This document shows, piece after piece, positions 1 through 7,506 of a stretch of DNA of 64,000 bases. The position numbers were made by a program, and so were the translations under genes. The notes under the pieces were generated by a model that saw nothing but the letters and a program-made list of their open reading frames with translations, did not search any database and was not told the DNA's origin. How positions within the stretch are numbered: the stretch's first letter is position 1; every line of letters begins with the position of its first letter. The stretch is taken from positions 8,983,001 through 9,047,000 of the forward strand of contig NZ_CP080519.1 in NCBI RefSeq assembly GCF_019468465.1, read 5' to 3'. Source of the stretch: Amycolatopsis sp. DSM 110486 (GTDB taxonomy: Bacteria; Actinomycetota; Actinomycetes; Mycobacteriales; Pseudonocardiaceae).

Positions 1-659
1 CGCACGGCGAAGGCCGAGGAGTGGGACGCGACCAGCGGCCGGGTGGCGAGCTCCAGCAGGTGGTCGGTGGACGTGGCGCCGAGGTGGGAGACGTCGAGCA
101 TGATGCCCAGCTCCTCGCACACCGCCACGGCGTCCACGCCCGCACTCGTGAGGCGGCCGCCCGTGTCGTCCTCGGCCGAGCCGTCGGCGAGCATTGTGCG
201 CCCGAAGTGCGTGAACGACGCCATCCGCACGCCGAGCCGGTGCAGCGTCTCGAACAGGCCGACGTCGAGGCCCACGGCTTCGCAGCCCTCCAGCGCCAGC
301 AAGAGGGCGATCCGGCCGTCGGCGAGGGTTTCGCGGATGTCGTCGCCGGTGAGGCACAGCCGCACGGCATCGCGGTTGCCGGCCTCGACGCGCCAGGCGG
401 TTTCGATCATCCGCAGCGTCTGGCGCAGCGCGCCTTCGGGGCGGAACTCGGGTTCGAGGAACACCGGCAGCACCTGGAGGTCGACGCCGCCGGCGCGCAG
501 CTGCGGCAGCCATACGCTGCGGAAGTACGCGGCCTGCCGGGCGGCGGGGTAGCGCGAGCAGAGCATGAGCAGGTCGTTGTGCGCGTCCGCGACCACGGCG
601 TCGTGGTGCATGGCGTTGTGGTGCATGGCGTCGTGGTGCAGGGCGACTGCTTCGGTCAT
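1..659 (-). CDS. Membrane dipeptidase, peptidase family M19 (partial at window edge)
   Basis: Zinc-dependent dipeptidase of the M19 (renal dipeptidase-like) family, hydrolysing dipeptides. About 219 residues are visible; the C-terminus lies beyond the window. Near the N-terminus ADAHNDLLML gives the family's DxHND metal-binding motif, and the last visible segment (RPLVASHSSAFAV) matches the conserved SHS metal/substrate loop. The start is uncertain: the first 20 codons carry a His-rich repeat with in-frame ATGs at codons 1, 12 and 17, and homologues usually begin just before the DxHND motif. It is transcribed away from the IclR gene at 756-1535, with about 100 bp between them. The family assignment is firm; the physiological substrate is unknown. 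Confidence 0.85.
   Translation of the reverse strand, partial: MTEAVALHHDAMHHNAMHHDAVVADAHNDLLMLCSRYPAARQAAYFRSVWLPQLRAGGVDLQVLPVFLEPEFRPEGALRQTLRMIETAWRVEAGNRDAVRLCLTGDDIRETLADGRIALLLALEGCEAVGLDVGLFETLHRLGVRMASFTHFGRTMLADGSAEDDTGGRLTSAGVDAVAVCEELGIMLDVSHLGATSTDHLLELATRPLVASHSSAFAV
601..645. repeat. Three tandem 15-bp repeats encoding a His-rich N-terminus
   Basis: Three near-identical 15-bp units (601-615, 616-630, 631-645) read HHDAM/HHNAM/ALHHDA on the minus strand at the N-terminus of the M19 dipeptidase. Each unit supplies an in-frame ATG, so copy-number change would alter both the start position and the number of histidine pairs. Confidence 0.8.
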
Positions 660-755
660 GACAAGGCACTCCTCGACGGTCCACAGTGGAATCGCCGACG
701 AGTGTAGGCGTGTGGTGGCTGTGCCGTCACGTGGTGATGTTCTGAGAGCACGCCG

Positions 756-1535
756 TCAGGACGCTCGGCTCATGATGGCACTGAGCCGGCGCGCGGCGAC
801 CTTGGTCGTCGCGCTGAGCTCGGTCAGGCGGTCCAGTGCCCGGCTCGTCGGCGCGGACACGTTGAGCGACGCGATGATCCGCCCGGTCGCGTCCCGCACG
901 GGCGCGCCGACCGACAGCAGCCCGCCCTCCAGCTCGTCGATCGCCACGGTGCAGCTCTCCTGCCGCTCGTGGTGCAGCCGTTCGAGCACCTCGGCCACGC
1001 TGCGCAGCGCGCGCGGGCCGAACTCGCCCGGCGGCGTGCGCGACAGCAGCGCGCGGATGTCGTCGTCCTCGTGGTCGAGGATCAGCGCGCGGCCCGACGC
1101 GGTCACGTGCAGGGGCGAGGTCCGCCCGACCCAGCCGCCGGCCTGCACGGTGTGGGGCGAGCGCTCACGCAGGATCGTGAACGACTGGTCGCCCTGCAGG
1201 ATCGACAGCAGCGCACTTTCGCCCGTCTCGGCGACCACGGCGCGCAGCACCGCCGTGCCGCTGCCGAGCAGCCGCTGGTCGCCGGCGTGCGCCGCGAGCA
1301 CGTGCAGCTGCCAGCCGAGCCGGTACCCACGCGTCTCGGGGTTCTGCTCGACCAGCCCGTGGGCGGACAACGCCTTGAGCATCCGCGAGATCTGGCTGCG
1401 CTCACGGCCCACGTGGCGGGCGATCTCGGCCCCGGACAGCTCGGGGTGGCGCGTCGCGGTGCCAGTGTCCGAGACTTCGGCCCGGTTGGGGGCACTGCCG
1501 TTCGACGCCGGTGCTCCGACGGTCACCCTCCGCAC
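756..1535 (-). CDS. IclR-family transcriptional regulator, N-terminus probably truncated
   Basis: Regulator of 259 residues with a winged-helix segment (about residues 30-75, AEIARHVGRERSQISR) and a C-terminal IclR effector domain (about 90-255). The first helix normal for IclR proteins (an 'RALxLL'-like segment) is not recognisable. The upstream coding sequence is instead antisense to a fragment of hydantoinase subunit B (1480-1689). The GTG start at 1535 therefore lies inside foreign-looking sequence, and the original 5' end was probably lost in a deletion. It may be a decayed gene, or may still be translated from a new start. The neighbouring dipeptidase and hydantoinase remnant suggest an original role in amide or dipeptide catabolism. 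Confidence 0.75.
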   Translation of the reverse strand: MRRVTVGAPASNGSAPNRAEVSDTGTATRHPELSGAEIARHVGRERSQISRMLKALSAHGLVEQNPETRGYRLGWQLHVLAAHAGDQRLLGSGTAVLRAVVAETGESALLSILQGDQSFTILRERSPHTVQAGGWVGRTSPLHVTASGRALILDHEDDDIRALLSRTPPGEFGPRALRSVAEVLERLHHERQESCTVAIDELEGGLLSVGAPVRDATGRIIASLNVSAPTSRALDRLTELSATTKVAARRLSAIMSRAS

Positions 1536-1689
1536 GGCCGGCGGCGGTGGGCACGGGTCCCCTGCGGACCGTCCGGTCGAGGCGGTGCTGCGCGACGTGC
1601 GTGACGAGCTGCTTTCCGTGGAGGAGGCGCTCGACGTGTACGGCGTGACCGTGGACCTGGAGGCGCTGACCGCGACGCGGAACGCTTGA
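1480..1689 (+). pseudogene. 3' remnant of hydantoinase/oxoprolinase subunit B (hyuB)
   Basis: The frame ending at 1689 reads a hydantoinase B C-terminus: VTLRTAGGGGHGSP, then PVEAVLRDVRDELLSVEEAL and DVYGVTVD. This matches the family's GGGGyGdP ... VLRDVReGxVSxExAxxxYGV tail. Only about 60 residues are present where a full subunit has more than 500; upstream in this frame the sequence is antisense to the IclR gene. No start codon or hyuA is present. The left boundary is approximate. It is the surviving end of a hyuAB locus that probably stood divergent to iclR. Confidence 0.7.
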
Positions 1690-1735
1690 TCCTCGGTGTG
1701 AGCACCATGGTCCCGAGCGCGTGGTGAGCTCCGTA

Positions 1736-1775
1736 GCGGAGATTCGCTCCCGGTACCCCGGGGGTGAATCTCCGC
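1736..1775. terminator. Hairpin with 10-bp perfect arms
   Basis: GCGGAGATTC (1736-1745) pairs exactly with GAATCTCCGC (1766-1775) around a 20-nt GC-rich loop that can itself pair. It lies 47 bp past the hyuB remnant's stop codon. No T-run follows, as is usual for actinobacterial terminators. It could instead be an operator. Confidence 0.5.
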
Positions 1776-1992
1776 CGCAGAGGAGATGATCTCGAAACAG
1801 TCCGATGAGGACAGTCGGTTCCCCGGTTCTCCGGGCAGGTCGAAGGGCGTCGCCGACCTCGTGGACCGGCGACGCCCGGTCGGCGCGACCTGGCTGGGAC
1901 CGCGTGCCGCGCCTGAAATTCGGGTACCCCGTCTCGCGGGGGTGAAACCTTGCCGGGACGTGCGAAGCGCTGCCGTCTTCGCTGGTCGTGCT

Positions 1993-1998
1993 TACACT
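1993..1998 (+). promoter_or_regulatory. Putative -10 element of a leaderless promoter
   Basis: TACACT ends 7 nt before the GTG at 2006, the spacing expected if transcription starts at the first base of the start codon. A weak -35 (CTGCCG near 1970) lies about 17 bp upstream. No Shine-Dalgarno precedes the GTG. Confidence 0.5.
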
Positions 1999-2005
1999 CG
2001 GATGG

Positions 2006-2464
2006 GTGACGGAGCACTCCGGCGAGACCCGCGATGAGAAGCTCGGGCGGAACGTGAGTGAGCTCCTGCAAGAGCTGCGGGTGGCCCAGGCCGGGGTGCA
2101 GATCCTGTTCGGGTTCCTGCTTTCGGTGGTCTTCACCTCCCTGTTCCGCGAGGCCAGCGGGTTCGAGAAGGGCCTGCACATGGCGGCCGTCGTGCTCGCG
2201 GTGGCAGCGACGGCAATGCTCACCGCACCCGCGGCCTGGCACCGGTTGCTGTTCCGGACGGGCAGCCGCGAGCACATCCTCACCGTGGGCAACCGCGTGG
2301 TGGTCGCCGGGCTGGTCTGCCTGGCTCTGGCCATCACGGTGACGGTCGCGCTCATCGCGAAGGTCGTCTACGGCGCGGCGGCGATGTTCGGCGTGGCCGG
2401 CTTCGCGCTGTTGCTCTTCGTCGTGTTCTGGGGTGTCGCGCCGCGCTTGCTCAGACGCCGGTGA
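2006..2464 (+). CDS. DUF6328 family membrane protein
   Basis: Small integral membrane protein of 152 residues, probably four transmembrane helices (about residues 28-45, 60-77, 97-120 and 125-147) after a polar N-terminus (RNVSELLQELRVAQAGVQIL), which is the hallmark of the DUF6328 family. Function is unknown. GTG 2006 was chosen because it starts at the family's usual N-terminus and lies 7 nt after a TACACT box. GTG 1988 in the same frame would place the promoter inside the gene. It stands alone, ahead of the VOC gene. Confidence 0.8.
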   Translation: MTEHSGETRDEKLGRNVSELLQELRVAQAGVQILFGFLLSVVFTSLFREASGFEKGLHMAAVVLAVAATAMLTAPAAWHRLLFRTGSREHILTVGNRVVVAGLVCLALAITVTVALIAKVVYGAAAMFGVAGFALLLFVVFWGVAPRLLRRR

Positions 2465-2564
2465 GCCACACCTGGACCCGATCGGCGGGAAGATTTTCAA
2501 CGCCGTGCCCGCTTCCGGGCACAACGGCTACGCTGGGGCGCCTGCGTTGCCACGGGAGGCCGGG

Positions 2565-3170
2565 ATGACCACGTCGGAGAGCGGGCTCGAGAACGTCGAC
2601 ATGAAGGTCGAGGTGCTCGTGATCCCCGTCGCGGATGTCGAGCGGGCCAAGGCGTTCTACACGGGAATCGGCTGGCGCCTGGACGAGACGCCGCCGTGGA
2701 TCGTGCAGCTGACCCCGCACGGGTCGCCGTGCTCGGTGCAGTTCGGGGCGAACCTCACGGACGCGAAACCCGGGTCGGCGAAGGGGTACGTGGTCGTCTC
2801 CGACATCGAGGCGACGCGCGCCGCGCTGGTCGCTGCCGGCGTCGCCATGAGCGAGATCGTCCACTTCGGCCCGGACGGGCCGGAGCCCGGGGTGGACCCG
2901 GATCGCACCAGCTACCGGTCGCAGGCCACGTTCGCCGATCCCGACGGGAACCAGTGGCAGCTGCAGGAGATCACCACGCGGCTGCCCGGGCGGGTCGACG
3001 CGGCGGAGACGTCGTTCGCGTCGGTGAGCGACCTGGCCGACGCGATGCGCCGCGCGGAGGTGGCGCACGGCGAGCACGAGAAGCGCACCGGCCAGGCCGA
3101 CGCGAACTGGCCGGAGTGGTACAGCCGGTACATGGTGGCGGAGCGGGCGGGCACGGAACTGCCGCTCTGA
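2565..3170 (+). CDS. VOC (glyoxalase/bleomycin resistance) superfamily protein with C-terminal helical extension
   Basis: 201 residues. Residues 12-127 form a single glyoxalase/bleomycin-resistance fold (VLVIPVADVERAKAFYTGIG ... FADPDGNQWQLQEIT). About 70 further residues form a charged helical tail (LADAMRRAEVAHGEHEKRTG, then WPEWYSRYMV), a fusion seen in a subset of actinobacterial VOC proteins. The start at ATG 2565 has a GGGAGG-type ribosome site. The enzymatic role is unknown. It lies 54 bp upstream of the SDR gene and is probably cotranscribed with it. Confidence 0.85.
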   Translation: MTTSESGLENVDMKVEVLVIPVADVERAKAFYTGIGWRLDETPPWIVQLTPHGSPCSVQFGANLTDAKPGSAKGYVVVSDIEATRAALVAAGVAMSEIVHFGPDGPEPGVDPDRTSYRSQATFADPDGNQWQLQEITTRLPGRVDAAETSFASVSDLADAMRRAEVAHGEHEKRTGQADANWPEWYSRYMVAERAGTELPL

Positions 3171-3224
3171 GGGATTTCACGAGGCGGCATTTCACGAGGG
3201 GGCTTTCACGAGCACGGAGGACGG

Positions 3225-3962
3225 ATGGCGGACGTCGAGCGGGGGCGGGGTCTGGCGGGCCAGACCGTCGTCGTCATCGGAGGCAGCGCGGGGATCGGCC
3301 TGGAGACCGCGCGGCTCGCGCGGGCCGAGGGTGCGCAGGTCGTGCTGACCGGGCGCGATCCGGAGAAGCTCGACAAGGCCGCGGCCGATGTCGGCGCGCA
3401 GGACACCTCGGCCTTCGACGCGACCGACCCCGCGGCGATGGCGGCGTTCTTCCAGGGCCTGGCCGCCGTCGACCACGTCATGATCACCGCGGGGGCGCCG
3501 CGCTACGGGCCGCTGCTGGCGATGTCGGCGGCCGAGATCCGCGACGCGTTGAGCGACCACCTCGTGGTCGGCCTCGAAGTCGCCCGCAGCGCCGCCGCGA
3601 AAATGCCCCCGGGTGGCTCGCTCGTCCTGATGGGCGGCACCGGCGGCCGGCGGGTGAACCGCGCGCTCGGCATCGTGTCCTCGGCCACCGCCGCGCTGCC
3701 CCCGTTCGCCGCGACGCTGGCCCTCGAGATCGCACCGGTGCGGGTGAACCTGATCGCCGCGGGGTTCGTCGACACGCCGTTGTCGGCGTCACTGCTGGGC
3801 GAGGGCCTGGACGAGCGCCGCGCCGAACTGCGCGCCACGCTGCCCATCGGCCGCGTCGTCACCCCGGTGGACGTCGGCGCGCTCGCCGTGCACCTCATGA
3901 CCAACACGGCGCTGACAGGCGCAACGTACGACATCGACGGTGGGCAGCAGTTCGTCTTCTGA
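3225..3962 (+). CDS. SDR-family protein lacking the canonical Tyr-Lys catalytic pair
   Basis: 245 residues with a Rossmann fold. The nucleotide-binding GGSAGIG motif is near the N-terminus, TGRDPEK suggests NADP preference, and the C-terminus (LTGATYDIDGGQQFVF) is typical of SDRs. Where YxxxK should follow the active-site Ser, the sequence reads GGRRVNRALGIVSSATAAL, with neither Tyr nor Lys. It belongs to the group annotated 'SDR family oxidoreductase' with IAAGFVDTPLSA and MTNTALTGATYD signatures. It may bind cofactor without classical SDR chemistry, or use another residue. Preceded by the VOC gene. Confidence 0.85.
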   Translation: MADVERGRGLAGQTVVVIGGSAGIGLETARLARAEGAQVVLTGRDPEKLDKAAADVGAQDTSAFDATDPAAMAAFFQGLAAVDHVMITAGAPRYGPLLAMSAAEIRDALSDHLVVGLEVARSAAAKMPPGGSLVLMGGTGGRRVNRALGIVSSATAALPPFAATLALEIAPVRVNLIAAGFVDTPLSASLLGEGLDERRAELRATLPIGRVVTPVDVGALAVHLMTNTALTGATYDIDGGQQFVF

Positions 3963-4613
3963 CGCTCGGCCTCCGGCGGTGACCCGGCCGGCGAGCACGG
4001 TCAGACGGAGCGAGTCTCGGGCGGGCAAGTCCCGTTTCCGAAGTGCGGATTTGCCCGTCAGTCCATTGAGGACCGTCGAGTCGATGTGGCGAGGGTCGAG
4101 CCCGGCGAGCGGACGGTCGACGAGCCGCTGGTCGGGTGTGGCGATCAGGCGCCTCGGGGCCCGAACGCGCCGGCGAGATCGTCGGCCGTGAAGGCCCGGC
4201 CGCGGTGCGACGGTAGTGCACGCCGTGGCGGGCGAGGCGCTGCCGGAGCGGCCCGGCGTCGAGGTAGCCCTCGGCGAGCCCCAGGACTTCGTCACCGCCA
4301 GGCGCTGCGGAGCCCAGCGCCACGTGCCGGGGATCAGCGCCGGCCAGCCGGGCCGGGCAGCCGTTCGCGCAACGAGGTCGACTCGACGTTGGCGAGCCGG
4401 CGCGGCCGCTTCGTGGGCGGCCGCCACCGTCGGCCGCGGCGGTCCTGGCAGGCGGTGCCGAGCCGGACGGCCCGCACCGCGCGGCCGCGGTCACCCGGCC
4501 GTTCCGCCCGTGTCGCGCACGGTCGATGGCGGTCCGCCGAGGGTGCACCGCAAGGGCGGTCAGGCCACGCCGAAGAATGATGCTTGGGGACGGGGAGTGG
4601 ACGAATCGGCAGG
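3963..4613. other. 650-bp region without a convincing intact gene; possible decayed minus-strand gene
   Basis: No frame shows an intact recognisable protein. On the minus strand, protein-like segments occur in different frames (LGLAEGYLDAGPLRQRLARH; GRAFTADDLAGAFGPRGA; QRLVDRPLAGLDPRHIDSTV). They are separated by frame changes and stops, as in a gene broken by several indels. I do not recognise the family. A hairpin lies at 4022-4057. Confidence 0.3.
4022..4057. terminator. Hairpin downstream of the SDR gene
   Basis: CGGGCAAGTCC (4022-4032) pairs with GGATTTGCCCG (4047-4057), with one G-T wobble and a 14-nt loop. It starts 60 bp past the SDR stop codon and is a plausible transcription terminator. 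Confidence 0.5.
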
Positions 4614-4778
4614 TCAGTCGGTTTCCGGCTGCTGCCATTCGCGTCCGGCGCGCTGCGCGGCGATCCGGATCTCGTTGCCGGTTTCCCGGCGGTTCTGCCC
4701 GGGCAGTTCGGCGGCCCGCGGCGTGGGTTCGGCGTCCGCGTCCGGCTGTTGTCGGGTCTCCTGTTCGGCCATGGTCAT
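4614..4778 (-). CDS. Small hypothetical protein, 54 aa
   Basis: A short hydrophilic, Glu/Gln/Arg-rich protein (begins MTMAEQETRQQ, ends GREWQQPETD) with no transmembrane segment and no recognised domain. Support comes from a clear ribosome binding site, GGAGG 6 nt upstream of the ATG at 4778, and from tight opposition to the poorly coding DNA next to it. The second Met codon (4772) is an alternative start. Function unknown. Confidence 0.5.
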   Translation of the reverse strand: MTMAEQETRQQPDADAEPTPRAAELPGQNRRETGNEIRIAAQRAGREWQQPETD

Positions 4779-5158
4779 GGTTGCCTCCGTTCTCTTTGCC
4801 CCACAACGATTCCGGATACCCGCCCCCGCGGCAAGCAAACGCGACTCCGCTTCACCCGGAAGGTGAGGGGTTGCGCATTCGGCCGGCGACCCGTCGACCC
4901 CGGCCCGGCAGGCCGGCGGCGCCGCCCGAGTACCCGCCGTTCCACAATGATCCGGAGGTGCCCACGGCGCCCCTGCACCTCGAAAGGCCAGCAGGTTCAG
5001 GCGATCCTGGGCCCAAGAAAGTCCGATGTGGACATTCGAGTGTGGATCGTGCGACGCGTCGGTGAACCGCGTTCACGCCGAGCGCCCCGCCGACCTCGAA
5101 CCGGTGACCGGCGCAGCGCGAGGGCGCCGGCGTCGGACAGCGCTGGGGGTCGGATCGG
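4779..5158. other. Intergenic region, no gene seen
   Basis: About 380 bp upstream of the 54-residue minus-strand gene and downstream of the DUF4235 pair. It should hold the promoter of the small gene. No coding frame, repeat array or strong hairpin was identified. Confidence 0.5.
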
Positions 5159-5323
5159 TCAGTCGCCGCCGCGGAAGTTCTCCGTCCCGCGGCGGGACCG
5201 GCCGTGCTCGTCCTCCAGCGGCGTTTCCCGTTCGGCCCACCGCGAAGGCGGCGGACGGTTGCCGCTCGAGTCCTCGTCGGCGGCCACGCGGTGGAGTTCG
5301 AGGGTGGGTCGTTCGTCGTCCAC
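5159..5323 (-). CDS. Small hypothetical protein, 54 aa, downstream of DUF4235
   Basis: A hydrophilic 54-residue protein (begins MDDERPTLELHRVAADED, ends RRGTENFRGGD) starting at GTG 5323. An AAGGGAG ribosome site lies 5 nt upstream. It starts 14 bp after the DUF4235 stop codon on the same strand, so the two are probably cotranscribed. No domain recognised; possibly disordered. Confidence 0.5.
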   Translation of the reverse strand: MDDERPTLELHRVAADEDSSGNRPPPSRWAERETPLEDEHGRSRRGTENFRGGD

Positions 5324-5337
5324 GGTCGCTCCCTTGG

Positions 5338-5604
5338 TCAGTCGTCGCCGGGCCACTCGCCGCTGGCCTTCTCGTAGCCGACGGCGCCGGCGCGCTCGGC
5401 GGCGGCCTTCACCGCGCCGAAGATCGCGCCCTGCACGGCCGCGGCGATGAGGATCTCCTGCCAGCCGCGGTGCTTGTCCGTCGCGCTCGGGGCGTCGTCC
5501 TCGCCGGCGATCCGCTGCCACAGCAGCTTGAAAACCTGCCCGGCGACCAGACCGCCGAGGGCGCTGACGGCGAAGTTCAAAGGTTTGTACAGCGTCTTTT
5601 TCAT
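5338..5604 (-). CDS. DUF4235 family small membrane protein
   Basis: An 88-residue protein that matches DUF4235: a basic start (MKKTLYKPLNFAVSALGG), a first hydrophobic helix (about 8-28), and a second glycine/alanine-rich helix (ILIAAAVQGAIFGAVKAAAE, about 52-70). The family occurs widely in actinobacteria beside other small membrane stress-type proteins; its role is unknown. It leads a two-gene minus-strand unit with the 54-residue gene at 5159-5323. Confidence 0.85.
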   Translation of the reverse strand: MKKTLYKPLNFAVSALGGLVAGQVFKLLWQRIAGEDDAPSATDKHRGWQEILIAAAVQGAIFGAVKAAAERAGAVGYEKASGEWPGDD

Positions 5605-5764
5605 GCCGGCCGGGTACCCCGGCGCGAGCGAGGCTCAACCTCGGCCGTGACCGGCGTAGGCTCCGGTGACCGCGGTTCACCAAGAAGCCGTCTGCCGTCG
5701 TCCCGGCCGTGCCGAGGACTGCGGAGACCGGCCGGGCCCGCGTACCTGGCGTCTCCGCCGATGC

Positions 5765-6085
5765 GTGGAGGGAGGCCTGCCGTGGCGGAACCCCTCCCGG
5801 ACGTGGCCGCGAACCGAGCAGCTGGCCGTGGAGCTCGAGCTCGGGCCCCCCGTGCTGCTCATCGACCTGCGTGAGGTCACTTTCTGCTCGTCCGACGGCA
5901 TCAGCGCCCTCGTCCGGGCCCACGAGGCCGCCCGCGTCGCCGCGGTGCCCTACGCGATCGTCACCGGCCGGGTCGCGGTGCTGCGTCCCCTGCGGATGCT
6001 CGCGCTCGACCGCGTGCTGCAGGTTCACCGCGACCTGTCCGACGCGAAGGCGTGGCTGGGGATCGTGTCGCGGCTGCGCTCCTGA
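5765..6085 (+). CDS. STAS-domain protein (anti-sigma antagonist-like), apparently N-terminally damaged
   Basis: The C-terminal ~85 residues are a STAS domain (PPVLLIDLREVTFCSSDGIS, then ALVRAHEAARVAAVPYAIVTG), like SpoIIAA/RsbV-type anti-sigma-factor antagonists. The Ser pair in FCSSDG is at the usual phosphorylation site. The first beta strand of the domain is missing in this frame. The best start signal nearby (GGAGGGAGG 6 nt before GTG 5782) opens a different frame that ends early, which suggests a frameshift or small deletion. The start given (GTG 5765) is the least bad in-frame choice. Possibly a pseudogene. Confidence 0.5.
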   Translation: MEGGLPWRNPSRTWPRTEQLAVELELGPPVLLIDLREVTFCSSDGISALVRAHEAARVAAVPYAIVTGRVAVLRPLRMLALDRVLQVHRDLSDAKAWLGIVSRLRS

Positions 6086-6087
6086 CA

Positions 6088-6121
6088 CCGGCCGCGTCCG
6101 CGTGCGTGAGGGCGCGGCCGG
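6088..6121. terminator. Bidirectional hairpin between convergent genes
   Basis: CCGGCCGCG (6088-6096) and CGCGGCCGG (6113-6121) form a 9-bp perfect stem. It lies between the stop codons of the STAS gene (6085) and the convergent monooxygenase (6155). Confidence 0.6.
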
Positions 6122-6154
6122 CCCACAGGGGGCGTCGCCGGCGCACCTGCGGTG

Positions 6155-7495
6155 TCAGGGCTGCGAGAGTCCCAGGTGGTCTCGCAGCGTCGTACCCGAG
6201 TACTCCGTCCGGAACACCCCGCGGTCCTGCAGCAGCGGCACCACGGTGTCCGCGAACTCGTCGAGCCCGCCCGGCGTCACGTGGGGCACGAGGATGAACC
6301 CGTCGGCGGCATCGTTCTGCACGAGGTCGTTGATGGCGGTCGCGACGGTCGTCGGGGAGCCGATGAACGTCTGGCGCCCCGTGACCTCGATGATGACCTC
6401 CCGCGCGGTCAGGTTCTTGGCCTCCGCGAGCTGGCGCCACTCCTTCGCCGTGGCCAGCGGGTCCCGGTACATCCGCACGCTGGCGCGGCCCTTCGAGATC
6501 AGGTCCTCGCCGACGACCGGGTCGAAGTCGGGCAGCGGGCCGTTCGGGTCGTGCTCGGACAGGTCGGTGTTCCAGAGCTGTTCGAGGAACTTGATCGCCG
6601 TCTGCTCGCTGACCTGCTGCAGCCGCACCACGTGGGCTTTCTCGTGGGCGTCGGCGTCGGTGTCGCCAAGCACGAAGGTCGCCGCGGGCATGATCACGAG
6701 CTGGTCGGGCGTGCGGCCGTACTTCGCGAGGCGGCCCTTCACGTCGCGGTAGAACGGCCGGCCGGTCTCGAGCGTGCCGTAGCGGCTGAAGATGGCGTCG
6801 GCCGTGGCGGCGGCGAACTCGCGACCCTCGTCGGAGTCGCCGGCCTGGATGGTGACCGGCCGGCCCTGTGGGCCACGCGGCACGGGGAAGCGGCCGTCGA
6901 TGGTGAAGTGCTGATCGTGGTGGGAGAACGCGCCGGCGTGGGGGTCGGACAGGAAGCGGCCGGTCGCCTTGTCCGCGAGGACCTCGTCGCCGCGCCAGGA
7001 GTCGAACAGCTCCCAGGCCGTGCGCAGGAACGTCTCGGCGCGCGAGTACCGCTGGTCCTGCGGCAGGAAGCCGCCGCGGCGGAAGTTCTCGCCGGTGAAG
7101 GCGTCCCACGACGTCACGACGTTCCACGCCGCGCGCCCGGCCGAGAGGTGATCCAGCGACGCGAACTGGCGCGCCACGTCGAACGGCTCGTTGAACGTCG
7201 AGTTGATCGTGCCCGCGAGCCCCAGCCGCTCGGTGACTGCGGCCAGCGCCGAGAGGACCGTGAACGTGTCGGGGCGCCCGACGACGTCGAGGTCGTAGAT
7301 GAGGCCGTTCTGCTCGCGAAGCCGCAGGCCTTCGGCGAGGAAGAAGAAGTCGAACTTGGCGCGCTCGGCCGTCTGCGCGAGCTTCACGAACGAGCTGAAC
7401 TCGATGTGGCTGCCCGCCTCCGGGTCGCTCCACACAGTGGTGTTGTTGACGCCCGGGAAGTGCGCCGCGAGGTGGATCTGCTTCGGCTCGGTCAT
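6155..7495 (-). CDS. FMNH2-dependent monooxygenase, NtaA/SnaA/DszA (SoxA) family
   Basis: 446-residue luciferase-like (LLM class) monooxygenase of the NtaA/SnaA/DszA type, which oxidises organic substrates with reduced flavin from a separate reductase. Signatures: an N-terminal NNTTVWSDPEAGSHIEFSS segment, FDFFFLAEGLRLRE, a DHLSAGRAAWNVVTSWDAF block and QAGDSDEGREFAA. The ATG at 7495 is 11 bp after the stop of a second LLM monooxygenase, so the pair is one operon. No flavin reductase is encoded next to it. The substrate is unknown; sulfur-containing or aminopolycarboxylate compounds are typical of the family. Confidence 0.88.
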   Translation of the reverse strand: MTEPKQIHLAAHFPGVNNTTVWSDPEAGSHIEFSSFVKLAQTAERAKFDFFFLAEGLRLREQNGLIYDLDVVGRPDTFTVLSALAAVTERLGLAGTINSTFNEPFDVARQFASLDHLSAGRAAWNVVTSWDAFTGENFRRGGFLPQDQRYSRAETFLRTAWELFDSWRGDEVLADKATGRFLSDPHAGAFSHHDQHFTIDGRFPVPRGPQGRPVTIQAGDSDEGREFAAATADAIFSRYGTLETGRPFYRDVKGRLAKYGRTPDQLVIMPAATFVLGDTDADAHEKAHVVRLQQVSEQTAIKFLEQLWNTDLSEHDPNGPLPDFDPVVGEDLISKGRASVRMYRDPLATAKEWRQLAEAKNLTAREVIIEVTGRQTFIGSPTTVATAINDLVQNDAADGFILVPHVTPGGLDEFADTVVPLLQDRGVFRTEYSGTTLRDHLGLSQP

Positions 7496-7506
7496 CGGGT
7501 CCCTCC

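Larger units (their letters stand above)
1690..2005. other. Intergenic region, no gene seen
   Basis: About 315 bp between the hyuB remnant and the DUF6328 gene. It holds one strong hairpin (1736-1775), an imperfect second copy of that hairpin's GGTACCCCG...GGGGGTGAA core near 1923-1948, and a -10-like element at 1993-1998. No coding sequence is convincing here. Confidence 0.6.

Noticed and set aside
1786..2037. Short plus-strand frame of 83 codons before the DUF6328 gene
   Set aside because: No ribosome site, no domain, and it overlaps the leaderless promoter and start of the DUF6328 gene.
4526..5450. Overlapping plus-strand frames in the 4.5-5.5 kb region
   Set aside because: They are Arg/Pro-rich shadows of the small minus-strand genes and of DUF4235, without start signals or domain similarity.
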